The position numbers were made by a program, and so were the translations under genes. Under the pieces are notes generated by a model that saw only the letters and a list, made by a program, of their open reading frames with translations, did not search any database and was not told where the DNA came from. 59,546 nt of DNA, taken from the NCBI GenBank assembly GCA_021324455.1, contig JAJPJA010000023.1:1-59546 (forward strand), given 5' to 3'. How positions within the stretch are numbered: position 1 is the stretch's first letter; every line of letters starts with the position of its first letter. This stretch comes from Pseudomonadota bacterium. GTDB lineage: Bacteria > Desulfobacterota > Binatia > Binatales > Binataceae. Shown piece by piece: positions 1-8,032 of the stretch.

Positions 1-184
1 AGGGCGCCGCAGTGGGGCTCGCGGTCGGCGTAGCCGTCGCGCCGGGGGTGCCGGTGATCCTGGTGGTTGCGGTCGGGCCGACAATCACGACGCTGGATTC
101 ATCGGAGTCGCAGCCGCCAAGCGCCGCGCAAGCAACCATCATCAGCGCCATGAGCGTGAACTTCATGTTCGGCTGGTAATTCAT
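1..184 (-). CDS. Partial lipoprotein with Pro/Thr-rich linker (3' end outside window)
   Basis: Reading the minus strand from an ATG at 184 gives an open frame that runs off the left edge. It has a short hydrophobic signal sequence ending in a lipobox (LGGC), so it is probably a membrane-anchored lipoprotein. After the cysteine comes a short acidic stretch and a linker rich in Gly, Thr, Pro and Ala (pattern ATATPTASP). In-frame ATGs also lie at 166 and 151; 184 is preferred because an AGAGGG stretch lies upstream, although its spacing is long. The linker style matches the next gene upstream (244-1605), so this may be a tandem paralogue whose propeller domain lies outside the window. The domain itself cannot be seen. 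Confidence 0.6.
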   Translation of the reverse strand, partial: MNYQPNMKFTLMALMMVACAALGGCDSDESSVVIVGPTATTRITGTPGATATPTASPTAAP

Positions 185-243
185 GGTTTGCTGTCAATCC
201 CTCTTACGGGTTCGGGGTGTCAAAAGGGAATTGAATCTGCCTG

Positions 244-1605
244 TCAGCGGAGAGCGAAGAGTGCGCCGCTGTCAGAACCGAAGTAAATCGCGGCGTCAGC
301 ACCTATCGATGGCGAGGATTCAATTGCGGCGTCCGCGGTGAAGGTCCATTTCAGGGTGCCGTCGGAATTGACCGCGTACAGCTTGCTGTCCAGTGAGCCG
401 ACGTAGACGGTTCCGTCGGCCCCCACGGCGGGGGAAGAAGAGATCGAGTTGGCAGTGGTAAATTTCCATTTCGCCGCGCCGTCGGCGGGGTTGATCGCGT
501 AAAGGCTATTATCGGACGAACCGACGTAAAGCGTGCCGTCAGATGCCCGCGCCGGCGACGATCGGATTGCCCCGCCGGTGCTGGACTGCCATTTCTTGTT
601 GCCGCTGCTATCTAGCGCATAGAGGTTGCCGTCGTCGGCGCCGAAATAGACAGTGCCATCGGCGCCGATCGCGGGCGAGGACAACTCAACCGAACTACCG
701 GTAGTAAATTGCCAATTCTTGGCTCCGTTGTCCGGATTGAGCGCGTAGACATTGCCGTCACCCGATCCGATATAGACCGTGCCGTCAGCGCCGATTGCGG
801 CCGATGAGAGAACATTCGAGCCGGTCAGAAACGACCATTTCAGCGAGCCGTCGGAGATGTTGATAGCGTAAACATTGTCGTCGAAGGAGCCGATATAGAC
901 GCTGCCGTCCGCTCCGATAGCAGGCGAAGCAAACACCGGACCGGTGGTTTCGAAGCGCCATTTCAACGCGCCGCCGGCCGTGACCGCATAGACATTGTTG
1001 TCCAGCGATCCGATGACGACCGTGCCGTCAGCGGCAAGCGCCGGTGATGAAGGTCCAAACGGTCCGCCGGCGCTGAACTTCCATTTAAGTTTACCGTCGG
1101 GATTAATCGCATAAAGGTTGGCGTCGGCGGAGCCGATGTATGCCACGCCGCCGGCGCCCAGTGCGGCCGAGGAACTGATCGCCGCCGAGGTGGCGAAACT
1201 CCATTGCGCCGTGCCCGCGTCCGCGCTCGTGTCTACCGGACTTTGCCCGCTGTGATTGGGGTCGTGATGAAACACCGGCCAGGCCGCGGCTCCCGGAACG
1301 GCGGTGGCTGTCGGCGTTGGGCTCGAAGCCGGACTCGCGCTTGCGCTGGGCGTGGATGACGCGCTCGCGGCGGCGGTGGCTGTCGGCGTTGCGGTGGCGG
1401 TTAAGGTCGCGTTCGGGGTCATGGTTGGCGACGATGTAGGCGCAGGTGGGGGCGGCGTCGGCGCCGCCGTGGAAGCGATGGTCGGCCGGGCGGTAGACGA
1501 TGCCGCCAGCTGATTAATCGTAACCTGGTCCTTCACACATCCCGCCAGCAGCAGGTCGAAAATAACCGCCGCCGGGGCGAGCCGCCGCAAGGAGTAAATA
1601 GACAC
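244..1605 (-). CDS. PQQ-type beta-propeller lipoprotein
   Basis: This 453-residue exported protein starts at a GTG with GAGG about 7 bases upstream. The N-terminus is a lipoprotein signal with lipobox LLAGC. Residues about 35-105 form a low-complexity Pro/Ser/Thr/Ala linker that would hold the folded part away from the membrane. From about 110 to the end there are roughly eight repeats of about 38 residues, each with a core like DGTVYIGS-DNxLYAI and a following KWxF strand, the signature of PQQ/PQQ-like propeller blades. Such domains either bind PQQ as dehydrogenases or act as scaffolds (BamB-like). No dehydrogenase calcium or disulphide-ring motif was seen, so a scaffold or sensor role is more likely. 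It lies just upstream of the partial lipoprotein gene on the same strand. Confidence 0.85.
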   Translation of the reverse strand: MSIYSLRRLAPAAVIFDLLLAGCVKDQVTINQLAASSTARPTIASTAAPTPPPPAPTSSPTMTPNATLTATATPTATAAASASSTPSASASPASSPTPTATAVPGAAAWPVFHHDPNHSGQSPVDTSADAGTAQWSFATSAAISSSAALGAGGVAYIGSADANLYAINPDGKLKWKFSAGGPFGPSSPALAADGTVVIGSLDNNVYAVTAGGALKWRFETTGPVFASPAIGADGSVYIGSFDDNVYAINISDGSLKWSFLTGSNVLSSAAIGADGTVYIGSGDGNVYALNPDNGAKNWQFTTGSSVELSSPAIGADGTVYFGADDGNLYALDSSGNKKWQSSTGGAIRSSPARASDGTLYVGSSDNSLYAINPADGAAKWKFTTANSISSSPAVGADGTVYVGSLDSKLYAVNSDGTLKWTFTADAAIESSPSIGADAAIYFGSDSGALFALR

Positions 1606-1620
1606 ACCGACGCCTCATTC

Positions 1621-1652
1621 TGCGGGAGGTCCCAACCCGGAGACCTCCCGCA
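1621..1652. terminator. Perfect 11-bp hairpin between two minus-strand genes
   Basis: The arms TGCGGGAGGTC (1621-1631) and GACCTCCCGCA (1642-1652) are exactly complementary with a 10-base loop. The hairpin sits just after the stop of the secreted protein at 1695-2393 and just before the propeller lipoprotein. No T-run follows on either strand, so it may stabilise an mRNA end or attenuate rather than act as a classic intrinsic terminator. Confidence 0.45.
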
Positions 1653-1694
1653 GTCGCTGATTCTTCGGCAAAGCCGGAACGGATCGGATCGCGC

Positions 1695-2393
1695 TCAGCC
1701 CGCAGGTATGGCTGCTGCCTTGGTGCAGGCGCCAAACGGAGGCGTGGCTGAGACATCAATGAAGATAAACGCCTTTTCAAAGAACACGGTGGAGCCGCCG
1801 GGCACTACCGTCGACGCCCCGGAATGATTGCCCAGGCGCAGATTGATGGTATGCGTGCCCGGGGTTACCGGCTTGCACCAGGTGTAGTAGTAATCGTTGT
1901 CGTGCTCGTCGCTGGTGCCGCCGCCGCCATCGCCGCTGCTCTGTCTGGTCGCATTGTTGCTGCCATAGGTTGTTTCGTAGGCGAAATGATGAGTCAGAGT
2001 CGTCCAGCCCGGCGGTGCTTTGTCAATCGCGGCGGACGGCGTCGGATTGCAAACTGTTCCAAGACTTCCCGTTCCACCCGGCCCGTCGACGTTACAGCTG
2101 AGGAAGTTCGACTCGCCGCCGTGGTTGTCGCCGATCGCGGAAATCGTAATGTAAAGCAGCGGGTTCCCATAGCTGTTAGACAGGTAGGGAACAAAAACCG
2201 TTTTGCTGTAGACGCGGATGCCGCCGGTTCCGGGAACGGTGGTGGTTCCGGTGGCGGCCGTACTGCTGGAAGTCTCTGTTCCGTCGAATCTGAGATATTC
2301 CGCGGATAGGCGCGCGATTTCCTGAGCATAAGCCTGCGCCGTGAAGAGCATCGCACAGAGCAGCGCTAACAAACCGAGAACTTTTCTCGTCAT
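1695..2393 (-). CDS. Secreted protein of unknown function
   Basis: The start is the ATG at 2393, preceded by a strong GGGAGAAGG ribosome site; the frame stays open further upstream but without export features. The 232-residue product has a clear Sec signal peptide with the cleavage motif AYAQ near residue 23. The mature part is rich in Gly, Ser, Thr, Asn and aromatic residues, contains three Cys, and carries a polar low-complexity stretch (SSGDGGGGTSDEHDNDYYY) about two thirds along. It looks like an all-beta extracellular domain. I do not recognise a family. It is co-directional with the propeller lipoprotein, with a hairpin between them. Confidence 0.65.
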   Translation of the reverse strand: MTRKVLGLLALLCAMLFTAQAYAQEIARLSAEYLRFDGTETSSSTAATGTTTVPGTGGIRVYSKTVFVPYLSNSYGNPLLYITISAIGDNHGGESNFLSCNVDGPGGTGSLGTVCNPTPSAAIDKAPPGWTTLTHHFAYETTYGSNNATRQSSGDGGGGTSDEHDNDYYYTWCKPVTPGTHTINLRLGNHSGASTVVPGGSTVFFEKAFIFIDVSATPPFGACTKAAAIPAG

Positions 2394-2673
2394 TGGCCTT
2401 CTCCCAGTTTTGGGTGTGCGGTTTTCCTTCTGCGCGTGCCCACATCGCAAAATTGGGCGCATGAACGACAGAGGACCCGAGCGTCCTGAGGCGGGGTCAT
2501 CCCGGCGCGGCGGGGCGCGGTTGCGATACGCCTGCCGCGCCCAGGGGAGAAAATCCTTGCGCCTCCACTCCGCGTGTCTTGTTCGGCCTGGTCGCACCAT
2601 CGTTCAGTGATTCGGTGTCCGGTTAAGACCGCGGCTCAACGGCCCGATTCGGGCCCTCGCGCCGGTTGCGTTG

Positions 2674-3561
2674 CTAATTCGGTGGGCTGGGATCGGACGT
2701 TGCCGGTGCGGCTGCGGGTGCCGCCTGCTCGTCCAGCCGGCTGATCGTCGCCTGCGCCGCCGAGCGCACCGCCTCGCTCGGATCGTTGAGCAGTGCCTGC
2801 GCCGTCGAACGCGCATCGGGACCGTTGGCGCTTACCTGCAAAGCGAGAAATCTCACATCCGGCGAACTGTCCTGAATCAGTCCCTTTAGAGCCGACGGCG
2901 GAATATCAACCCCGGCCTGCATGGCCGCGTACAGCGCCTGCGCGCGGACTTCGCTGCTGGAGTCGTTCAGCGCCGTCAGCAGCTCGTCCCTGGCGCCGTC
3001 GCGTTTGCGCTGCACCAGGCTTTCGATCGCGTGAGCCCTGACGTTGGGGTCTTTGCTGGCGAGCCCCGCCAACAGATCCCTGGTACTGCCCCATTGGTCC
3101 GGCGGGATCGGAAACAGCCCGCGCCCGTGTCCCTTCGGATACACCCAGACCGCTTTGAGCGCCGTGGGCTGGTTTCCCTCCACGCCGTAGAAGTAGAAAA
3201 CGTCCTCGTGGCGCAGGAGCTGGCGCATCGCCTGGTCGACCGGTACGTCATTGAAATCGGCCGCAACGCGGTGTCCGGCGCATGCGCCGGACACGATCAC
3301 CGCGATCGGGGCCCGGTGTGAGATGGCGTCGGCCAATTCGGCCAGAGTCACATCCTTGAAACTGGCGGTCAGGCGGCCGTTTTTGATTGTCAGACGCGGC
3401 GGTCCGCCACTGGTCGTTGTGGCTGCGGCCGGCCCCGCCGCGCCAGCGCTCGCACCCGGGTTGGGTCTTTTTTCAGCCGGTTGCGCAGCTCCAGCAGCGG
3501 CGATGAACAAAAGGACCAAAGCCACTGAAGCCGGAGGCAGAAGGCGGGCAACAGCCGTCAT
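2674..3561 (-). CDS. Exported HEAT-repeat protein with secretin-like N-domain
   Basis: This 295-residue protein has an N-terminal signal peptide (hydrophobic core about residues 8-25) and a Pro/Ala/Gly-rich linker. Residues about 55-120 have the layout of an STN/secretin N0-like fold (LTIKNGRLTASFKDVTL, then a VDQAMRQLL helix). Residues about 160-280 are helical repeats with spaced DPNVRAHA, SSEVRAQA, SPDVRFLA and SEAVRSAA motifs, typical of HEAT/PBS-lyase repeats used in protein-protein contacts. A good AAGGGGAT ribosome site precedes the ATG at 3561, and a consensus promoter lies further upstream. A periplasmic scaffold role is likely; the partner is unknown. Confidence 0.75.
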   Translation of the reverse strand: MTAVARLLPPASVALVLLFIAAAGAAQPAEKRPNPGASAGAAGPAAATTTSGGPPRLTIKNGRLTASFKDVTLAELADAISHRAPIAVIVSGACAGHRVAADFNDVPVDQAMRQLLRHEDVFYFYGVEGNQPTALKAVWVYPKGHGRGLFPIPPDQWGSTRDLLAGLASKDPNVRAHAIESLVQRKRDGARDELLTALNDSSSEVRAQALYAAMQAGVDIPPSALKGLIQDSSPDVRFLALQVSANGPDARSTAQALLNDPSEAVRSAAQATISRLDEQAAPAAAPATSDPSPPN

Positions 3562-3632
3562 TCGAAATCCCCTTGGCCCAATTGGTACGATTTAAGGGAA
3601 TTAGAATTATGAAAAAATAAAAAGATAAGCTG

Positions 3633-3660
3633 ATTATAAATAATACAATAAGGATGTCAA
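3633..3660 (-). promoter_or_regulatory. Perfect consensus sigma-70 promoter
   Basis: On the minus strand TTGACA (3655-3660) is followed after exactly 16 bases by TATAAT (3633-3638). Both hexamers are perfect. Transcription would begin near 3626 and give a leader of about 65 bases before the HEAT-repeat gene at 3561. It lies in a strikingly AT-rich patch (about 3590-3710). Confidence 0.7.
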
Positions 3661-3811
3661 GTTTCGGGCTCCGAAAAATAAAAGAAGAAGCTGATGGCGT
3701 ATAAAACAGCCGGCGGCCGCAAAACGTTGGCGGCAGCGCACCGAAACTGCGTCGAAAATTTATTTCGCCCCATCTCGGTGCTACATTTGGCGAAAACTCA
3801 AGAGTCCCGAC

Positions 3812-4222
3812 ATGAATTACTTTCTCGCTAAAACCGATCCCGGCACTTATTCGATCGACGACCTGGAGCGCGAGGGGCGCACGGTGTGGGACGGCGTCAC
3901 CAACGCCCAGGCGGTGCGCGCAATCCGCCAGATGCGGCCGGGCGATCGCGTGTTCATCTATCACAGCGGCGGCGCGTCGGCGGTCGTGGGGCTGGCGATC
4001 GTTCGATCGGAGCCGCGCAACGACCCGAAGAACGCCAAATCGGCGGTGGTTGATTTGGAGTTCGTTGGCCGCCTCGATCCGCCGACCACGCTGGCGGACA
4101 TCAAACAATCAAAGCGGTTCGAAGATTGGGCGCTGGTGCGGCAGGGCCGTCTGTCCACGATGCCGGCGCCGGACAAGTTCGTGAACTGGATGCGCGCACG
4201 CTATCCGCAAACCAGGATTTGA
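3812..4222 (+). CDS. EVE domain-containing protein
   Basis: The 136-residue product matches the single-domain EVE (thymocyte nuclear protein 1-like) family over its whole length. It begins MNYFLAKTDP and has the typical WDGVTNAQAVR segment, then MRPGDRVFIYHSGG and VVGLAIV strands. EVE domains are PUA-superfamily folds that bind modified bases in DNA or RNA, and stand-alone bacterial copies are small cytosolic proteins often seen near restriction or housekeeping genes. No clear ribosome site precedes the ATG. It is a lone plus-strand gene between minus-strand genes. Confidence 0.88.
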   Translation: MNYFLAKTDPGTYSIDDLEREGRTVWDGVTNAQAVRAIRQMRPGDRVFIYHSGGASAVVGLAIVRSEPRNDPKNAKSAVVDLEFVGRLDPPTTLADIKQSKRFEDWALVRQGRLSTMPAPDKFVNWMRARYPQTRI

Positions 4223-4347
4223 GTAACGCGTCGCCCTCTCTGGTGGTGAGCTACTTTCACAAAGGGGAACATCCGCCGGAGCACTATAAAACGACGGCAC
4301 CGACCTCGCTGCGCGCCTGAATGATTCAAACCCGCAGAAGAACAACC

Positions 4348-5568
4348 TCAGCCGATTATTTTTTTCTCCTTCAGCGCCGCGATGTCCTCCCAGTTCTTGC
4401 CCAGCTCAAGCAGGATTTCCTCGGTATGCTGCCCCAGCGCCGGATGCGTTGCGGTGGCGCGCCACGGGGTGCCGCTGTAATCGATGGGCGAAGCCACCAT
4501 CTCGACCGTCTTGCCGTCGTGCGTGGGGACCTGCATGAAAACGCCGGCCGCGCGCACCTGCGGATCGCTCAGGAGGTCCTCGGTGGTCTGCACCGGCGCC
4601 CACCATACGTCTTCCCGATCGAAGGCTTCGGCCCATTGCGGCACCGTGCGCGTGGCGAAGATCTCATCCAGCAGCTTGACCAGCTCGGCGCTGCGCTGGC
4701 TGCGCTTGGCGGCGGTGTTGTAGCGGTCGTCGTCGATCAGTTCGGGCCGGTCGATCGCGCGGCATACCAGGGGCCACACGCGATCGCCCTGAAGGCCCAG
4801 CAGCGAGAACCATTTCCCGCCTTTGGCCTGGTAAGGAATGATCATCGGGTTGAGAGTTTCCTCGCGCTGCTGCTTTTTGCGCGGGCGCCCCAGCATCTGA
4901 TCGAACAGATTGAAACTGATGAAGTAAGCGGCCGTGCGCAGCATCGACACGTCCACCAACTGACCCTTGCCGGTGTGCTCGCGCGCATACAGCGCCGCGC
5001 AGGTGCCGGTGACTCCCGCCATCGCGGTGAAATGATCGCCGATACCGCCGGCCAAAAACAGCGGTGGAATACCGTCAGGCAGCACCGTCGCCGCGACGCC
5101 GCCGCGGCCCCACCATGCGCCGGAATCGAACGCCGGGCGGTTGATCTCCTTGCCCTTGATGCCGTAGCCGGTGACGATCGTGTAGACCAGGCGCGGGTTG
5201 ATTTCCTTGAGGATGTCCCACGTCATCTTGAAACGCTCCAGCGACTGGAGACGGATGTTGGTGAGAAAGACGTCGGCGCGTTTTATCAGTTCATAGGCGA
5301 TGGCGCGGCCTTCCTCGGTCCTGACGTCGAGGGTGATGCTGCGTTTGGCGCGGTTATCGAGGCGGAATTGCGGGCTGTCCTGACCTTCGTTGGAGCGCTG
5401 CACCACCAGCGCGCGGTAGGGGTCGCCTTCCAGCGGTTCGACCTTGATCACCTCCGCGCCCCAGTCGGTGAAGATCGCCCCGGCCGCCGGTCCCGCCGCC
5501 CACATCCCGATTTCAACGACCTTGATGCCCTTGAGCGGACCTGACTTCTCGACTTGTGCCACGTTCAT
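4348..5568 (-). CDS. CaiB/BaiF family CoA-transferase
   Basis: This 406-residue family III CoA-transferase would move CoA between acyl-CoA donors and free carboxylic acids in the cytosol. Family marks are the N-terminal LKGIKVVEIG strand, the WGAEVIKVEP segment and LDNRAKRSITLD. The catalytic aspartate that forms the acyl-anhydride/glutamyl-type intermediate is at about residue 178 (GGIGDHF), 15 residues before the AAL that ends the helix, as in formyl-CoA transferase. The length is normal for the family. It lies about 200 bp downstream of an acyl-CoA dehydrogenase on the same strand, which fits activation followed by oxidation of an acyl substrate. The actual substrate cannot be read from sequence. 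Confidence 0.92.
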   Translation of the reverse strand: MNVAQVEKSGPLKGIKVVEIGMWAAGPAAGAIFTDWGAEVIKVEPLEGDPYRALVVQRSNEGQDSPQFRLDNRAKRSITLDVRTEEGRAIAYELIKRADVFLTNIRLQSLERFKMTWDILKEINPRLVYTIVTGYGIKGKEINRPAFDSGAWWGRGGVAATVLPDGIPPLFLAGGIGDHFTAMAGVTGTCAALYAREHTGKGQLVDVSMLRTAAYFISFNLFDQMLGRPRKKQQREETLNPMIIPYQAKGGKWFSLLGLQGDRVWPLVCRAIDRPELIDDDRYNTAAKRSQRSAELVKLLDEIFATRTVPQWAEAFDREDVWWAPVQTTEDLLSDPQVRAAGVFMQVPTHDGKTVEMVASPIDYSGTPWRATATHPALGQHTEEILLELGKNWEDIAALKEKKIIG

Positions 5569-5777
5569 CCTCTGAAGCTGTGGAAATCCTCTGGATTAAA
5601 GCCGCGGTGAGAGGGTGAGTCAAACTGGTGGGATGGATAGAGTACGGCGGGCAGATCGGGCTGACAGCTTCTCCGGCGTTCTCAACCTGACTCTTTGCCA
5701 CCAGGATGCACCGGTGGATTTTTCTCGACTGGAAAGGCTGTTCGAAAAAGCCGCCCCAATCAAAATCCGGACAGGCT

Positions 5778-6965
5778 TCAACCCTTGGGCAAACCCAGAA
5801 CCCGTTCGCCGATGATGTTGTGCTGGATTTCGTTGGTGCCGGCGGCGATGGTGCCGCGGCGGGCGGCCAGCATCCGATGCAGCCATTTGCCGCGATCGAC
5901 CGCGCCCGTGCTCATGTACTCGAACTGGCTGTAAGGGCCGAGCAGTTCCATCGCGAATTTCTGGATGCGCAGGTTAAGGTCGCTGGTGCCGAGCTTCATC
6001 ACCGATCCTTCCGGCCCCGGCTGCAGGCCTTTCAGCTGGCGCGTCAATTGCCGATAGCTGGTGTACTTCAGCGCTTCCGCTTCGCAGGCGAACGCGCCGA
6101 TACATTGACGGACGTAGCTGTCCTCCCACGCGGGGCGGCCGTCGCGATACACCGTACGCGCGAGTTCCTCGAGTTGCCTGACTTCCACCATCATGTCGGT
6201 GCGGCCGCCGTGAATGGTCCGCTCGAACATCATGTTGGTCATCGCGACCATCCATCCCTGGTTCTTCTGTCCGACCAGGTTGGTCTTGGGCACGCGCACG
6301 TCTTCGAAGAAGACCTGGTTGAATCCCTTCTCGCCGGTGATTTGCACCAGCGGACGCACGGTGACCCCAGGGGTTTTCATGTCGACCAGCAGATAGCTGA
6401 GTCCGCGATGCTTGGGGGCGTCAGGGTCGGTGCGGCACAACAGGGTGGAGAAGTCCGCCACATGCGCGTTGGAGGTCCAGATCTTGGAACCGTTGACGAT
6501 GAAGTGATCGCCCTCATCGACCGCGCGCGTCTCCACCGCGGCGAGATCCGATCCGTGATTGGGTTCCGACAAACCCTGGCACCAGATTTCCTCGGCCGGC
6601 GGGATTTTGGGGATGAAGCGCATCTTCTGCTCGGGCGTTCCCCATTGCATCAGGGTGGGACCCACGCGCGCGATGCCCTGGAAGTTCACCGTGGGCGGGG
6701 CCTTGGCGCGCTCCAGCTCCTGGCTGTAAACGAGCTGTTGCAACAGGGTGGCGCCGCGGCCGCCATATTCTTTGGGCCAATGGATACACATCCAGCCGCC
6801 GTCATAGAGCTTGCGATGCCAGGCGCGGCGGCGCTCGAATTCCGATCGATCGTCGGGGTCGCGCTCTTCGCCGTCGCTGCGCCAGTCGCGCGGCAGGTTC
6901 TTCTCCAGCCAGCTTCTGAATTCGCGGCGAAAGGCTTCGTCTGCTTCGCTGAACTTGAAGTCCAT
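5778..6965 (-). CDS. Acyl-CoA dehydrogenase
   Basis: The product is a full-length FAD acyl-CoA dehydrogenase of 395 residues, catalysing alpha,beta-dehydrogenation of an acyl-CoA with electrons passed to ETF. The start at 6965 (MDFKFSEADEAFR) matches the usual family N-terminus; the frame extends 12 codons further without homology. Visible marks are the WPKEYGGRGA loop, the WCQGLSEPNHGSDLA substrate/FAD segment, the IVNGSKIWTSNAH strand and the C-terminal GTNEIQHNIIGERVLG motif that contacts FAD. The sequence resembles the FadE17/caiA-like branch seen in steroid and branched-chain degraders. It is probably co-transcribed with the CoA-transferase downstream. Confidence 0.93.
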   Translation of the reverse strand: MDFKFSEADEAFRREFRSWLEKNLPRDWRSDGEERDPDDRSEFERRRAWHRKLYDGGWMCIHWPKEYGGRGATLLQQLVYSQELERAKAPPTVNFQGIARVGPTLMQWGTPEQKMRFIPKIPPAEEIWCQGLSEPNHGSDLAAVETRAVDEGDHFIVNGSKIWTSNAHVADFSTLLCRTDPDAPKHRGLSYLLVDMKTPGVTVRPLVQITGEKGFNQVFFEDVRVPKTNLVGQKNQGWMVAMTNMMFERTIHGGRTDMMVEVRQLEELARTVYRDGRPAWEDSYVRQCIGAFACEAEALKYTSYRQLTRQLKGLQPGPEGSVMKLGTSDLNLRIQKFAMELLGPYSQFEYMSTGAVDRGKWLHRMLAARRGTIAAGTNEIQHNIIGERVLGLPKG

Positions 6966-7058
6966 GCGGCGAAAACTAGCGCGATGGCAGCCCGAGCGCA
7001 AAAGGGTCGGGCCACTGCCCGGCTTTCCGGGCGGCGCTCGATTTTGCCCGGCAAGCGT

Positions 7059-7982
7059 TCAGTTGGCGCGGACCCACGATGGATCGGGATCGTACGCCTT
7101 CATCGACGACGCGATTTTTTCCGTCTCGGGACCGAGATCTTTCTGATACACGATGCCGTCCTGGTTCACGATGAAGGTGGTTACGCCGGAGACCCGGTAG
7201 CGGGCCGGGAAGGCGACTATGGCGAAACCCCTGGTCATCCTGCCGTCGACGATATAATCCATCGCGCCGCCCGGAGCGTTCTTGCCTTGTGCCGTCAGCG
7301 TTTTGAAGTAGTAGCCGTAGTAGGGCATGGATTCAGCCGCCGCGCCATCGCCGCCGTGATACGACGCCATCGCCAGGCGCGGACCGAGCGGGCTTTTGGG
7401 CTGCCCATCGGAGGTCTTCCAGTACAGTCCGTCCTGTTTGCCCTCGTTGCTGGCCAGCCGCTGCGCATAGGAGCCGTCATGCGAGCGGGCCTTGTACTCG
7501 TGTTGCGCCTGAACGATAGCCAGGCATACGTTGATCGCGCTGAGCTCGTCGGCGCCGATGCGGCGGGCGAGAATCTCGCGGCGTGCGCCCGCGGAATCGA
7601 AATACCATCCGGCCCTGGCCTTTTTTATGGGAATCGGCAGGGGCCAGTTCTCCGCGCCGACGTAGAGGATGCGGGTATTTCCGCCCACGCTGACCAGCCG
7701 ATGCATCTGCTGGTACTTGGAGACGAACAACTGATGCTGACGGGCGTCGACTTCGGGGTCGCCGGTGTTGAAGAGGTCTTCGGAGTTGGGGCCGAGCACC
7801 TTCAGCGCCATCGGCTTGTCGCGGTTTTTGGCCGCGTCAAACAGCGCGGCAGCCGCTGCCTGGGGGGTTTTGAAAGTTTCCTCGCCGGCGCTTTGAGCCA
7901 ACGCGTACGGCGCGGCAATCAGGCAGGCGGCCAGGGCCGCCGCTGAAATCAGATGGATACTTAAGCCACGATTGTTTGTCAT
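7059..7982 (-). CDS. DUF2950 family exported protein
   Basis: The 307-residue product has a Sec signal peptide (cleavage near YALAQS) and a DUF2950 domain over the rest. Visible family features are the FKTPQAAAAALFDAAKNRD opening, the AINVCLAIVQAQ helix with the QHEY segment, the DGLYW block and the PYYGYYFK and VNQDGIVYQKDLG strands. Function is unknown. The start at 7982 is chosen because the signal peptide begins there; 83 further open codons upstream lack sense. It lies 50 bp downstream of a DUF3300 gene on the same strand, a pairing that is widely conserved and suggests the two exported proteins act together. Confidence 0.9.
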   Translation of the reverse strand: MTNNRGLSIHLISAAALAACLIAAPYALAQSAGEETFKTPQAAAAALFDAAKNRDKPMALKVLGPNSEDLFNTGDPEVDARQHQLFVSKYQQMHRLVSVGGNTRILYVGAENWPLPIPIKKARAGWYFDSAGARREILARRIGADELSAINVCLAIVQAQHEYKARSHDGSYAQRLASNEGKQDGLYWKTSDGQPKSPLGPRLAMASYHGGDGAAAESMPYYGYYFKTLTAQGKNAPGGAMDYIVDGRMTRGFAIVAFPARYRVSGVTTFIVNQDGIVYQKDLGPETEKIASSMKAYDPDPSWVRAN

Positions 7983-8032
7983 TGCCCTGTCCACAGTCTG
8001 GGAAAACCGCCTGGCGATCCTGTTCTCAGCCG

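Noticed and set aside
4321..5544. 407-codon open frame on the plus strand
   Set aside because: Antisense to the CoA-transferase at 4348-5568, whose catalytic motif is intact.
5706..7946. 746-codon open frame on the plus strand
   Set aside because: Antisense to the acyl-CoA dehydrogenase and DUF2950 genes; Ala/Arg/His-rich with no recognisable domain.
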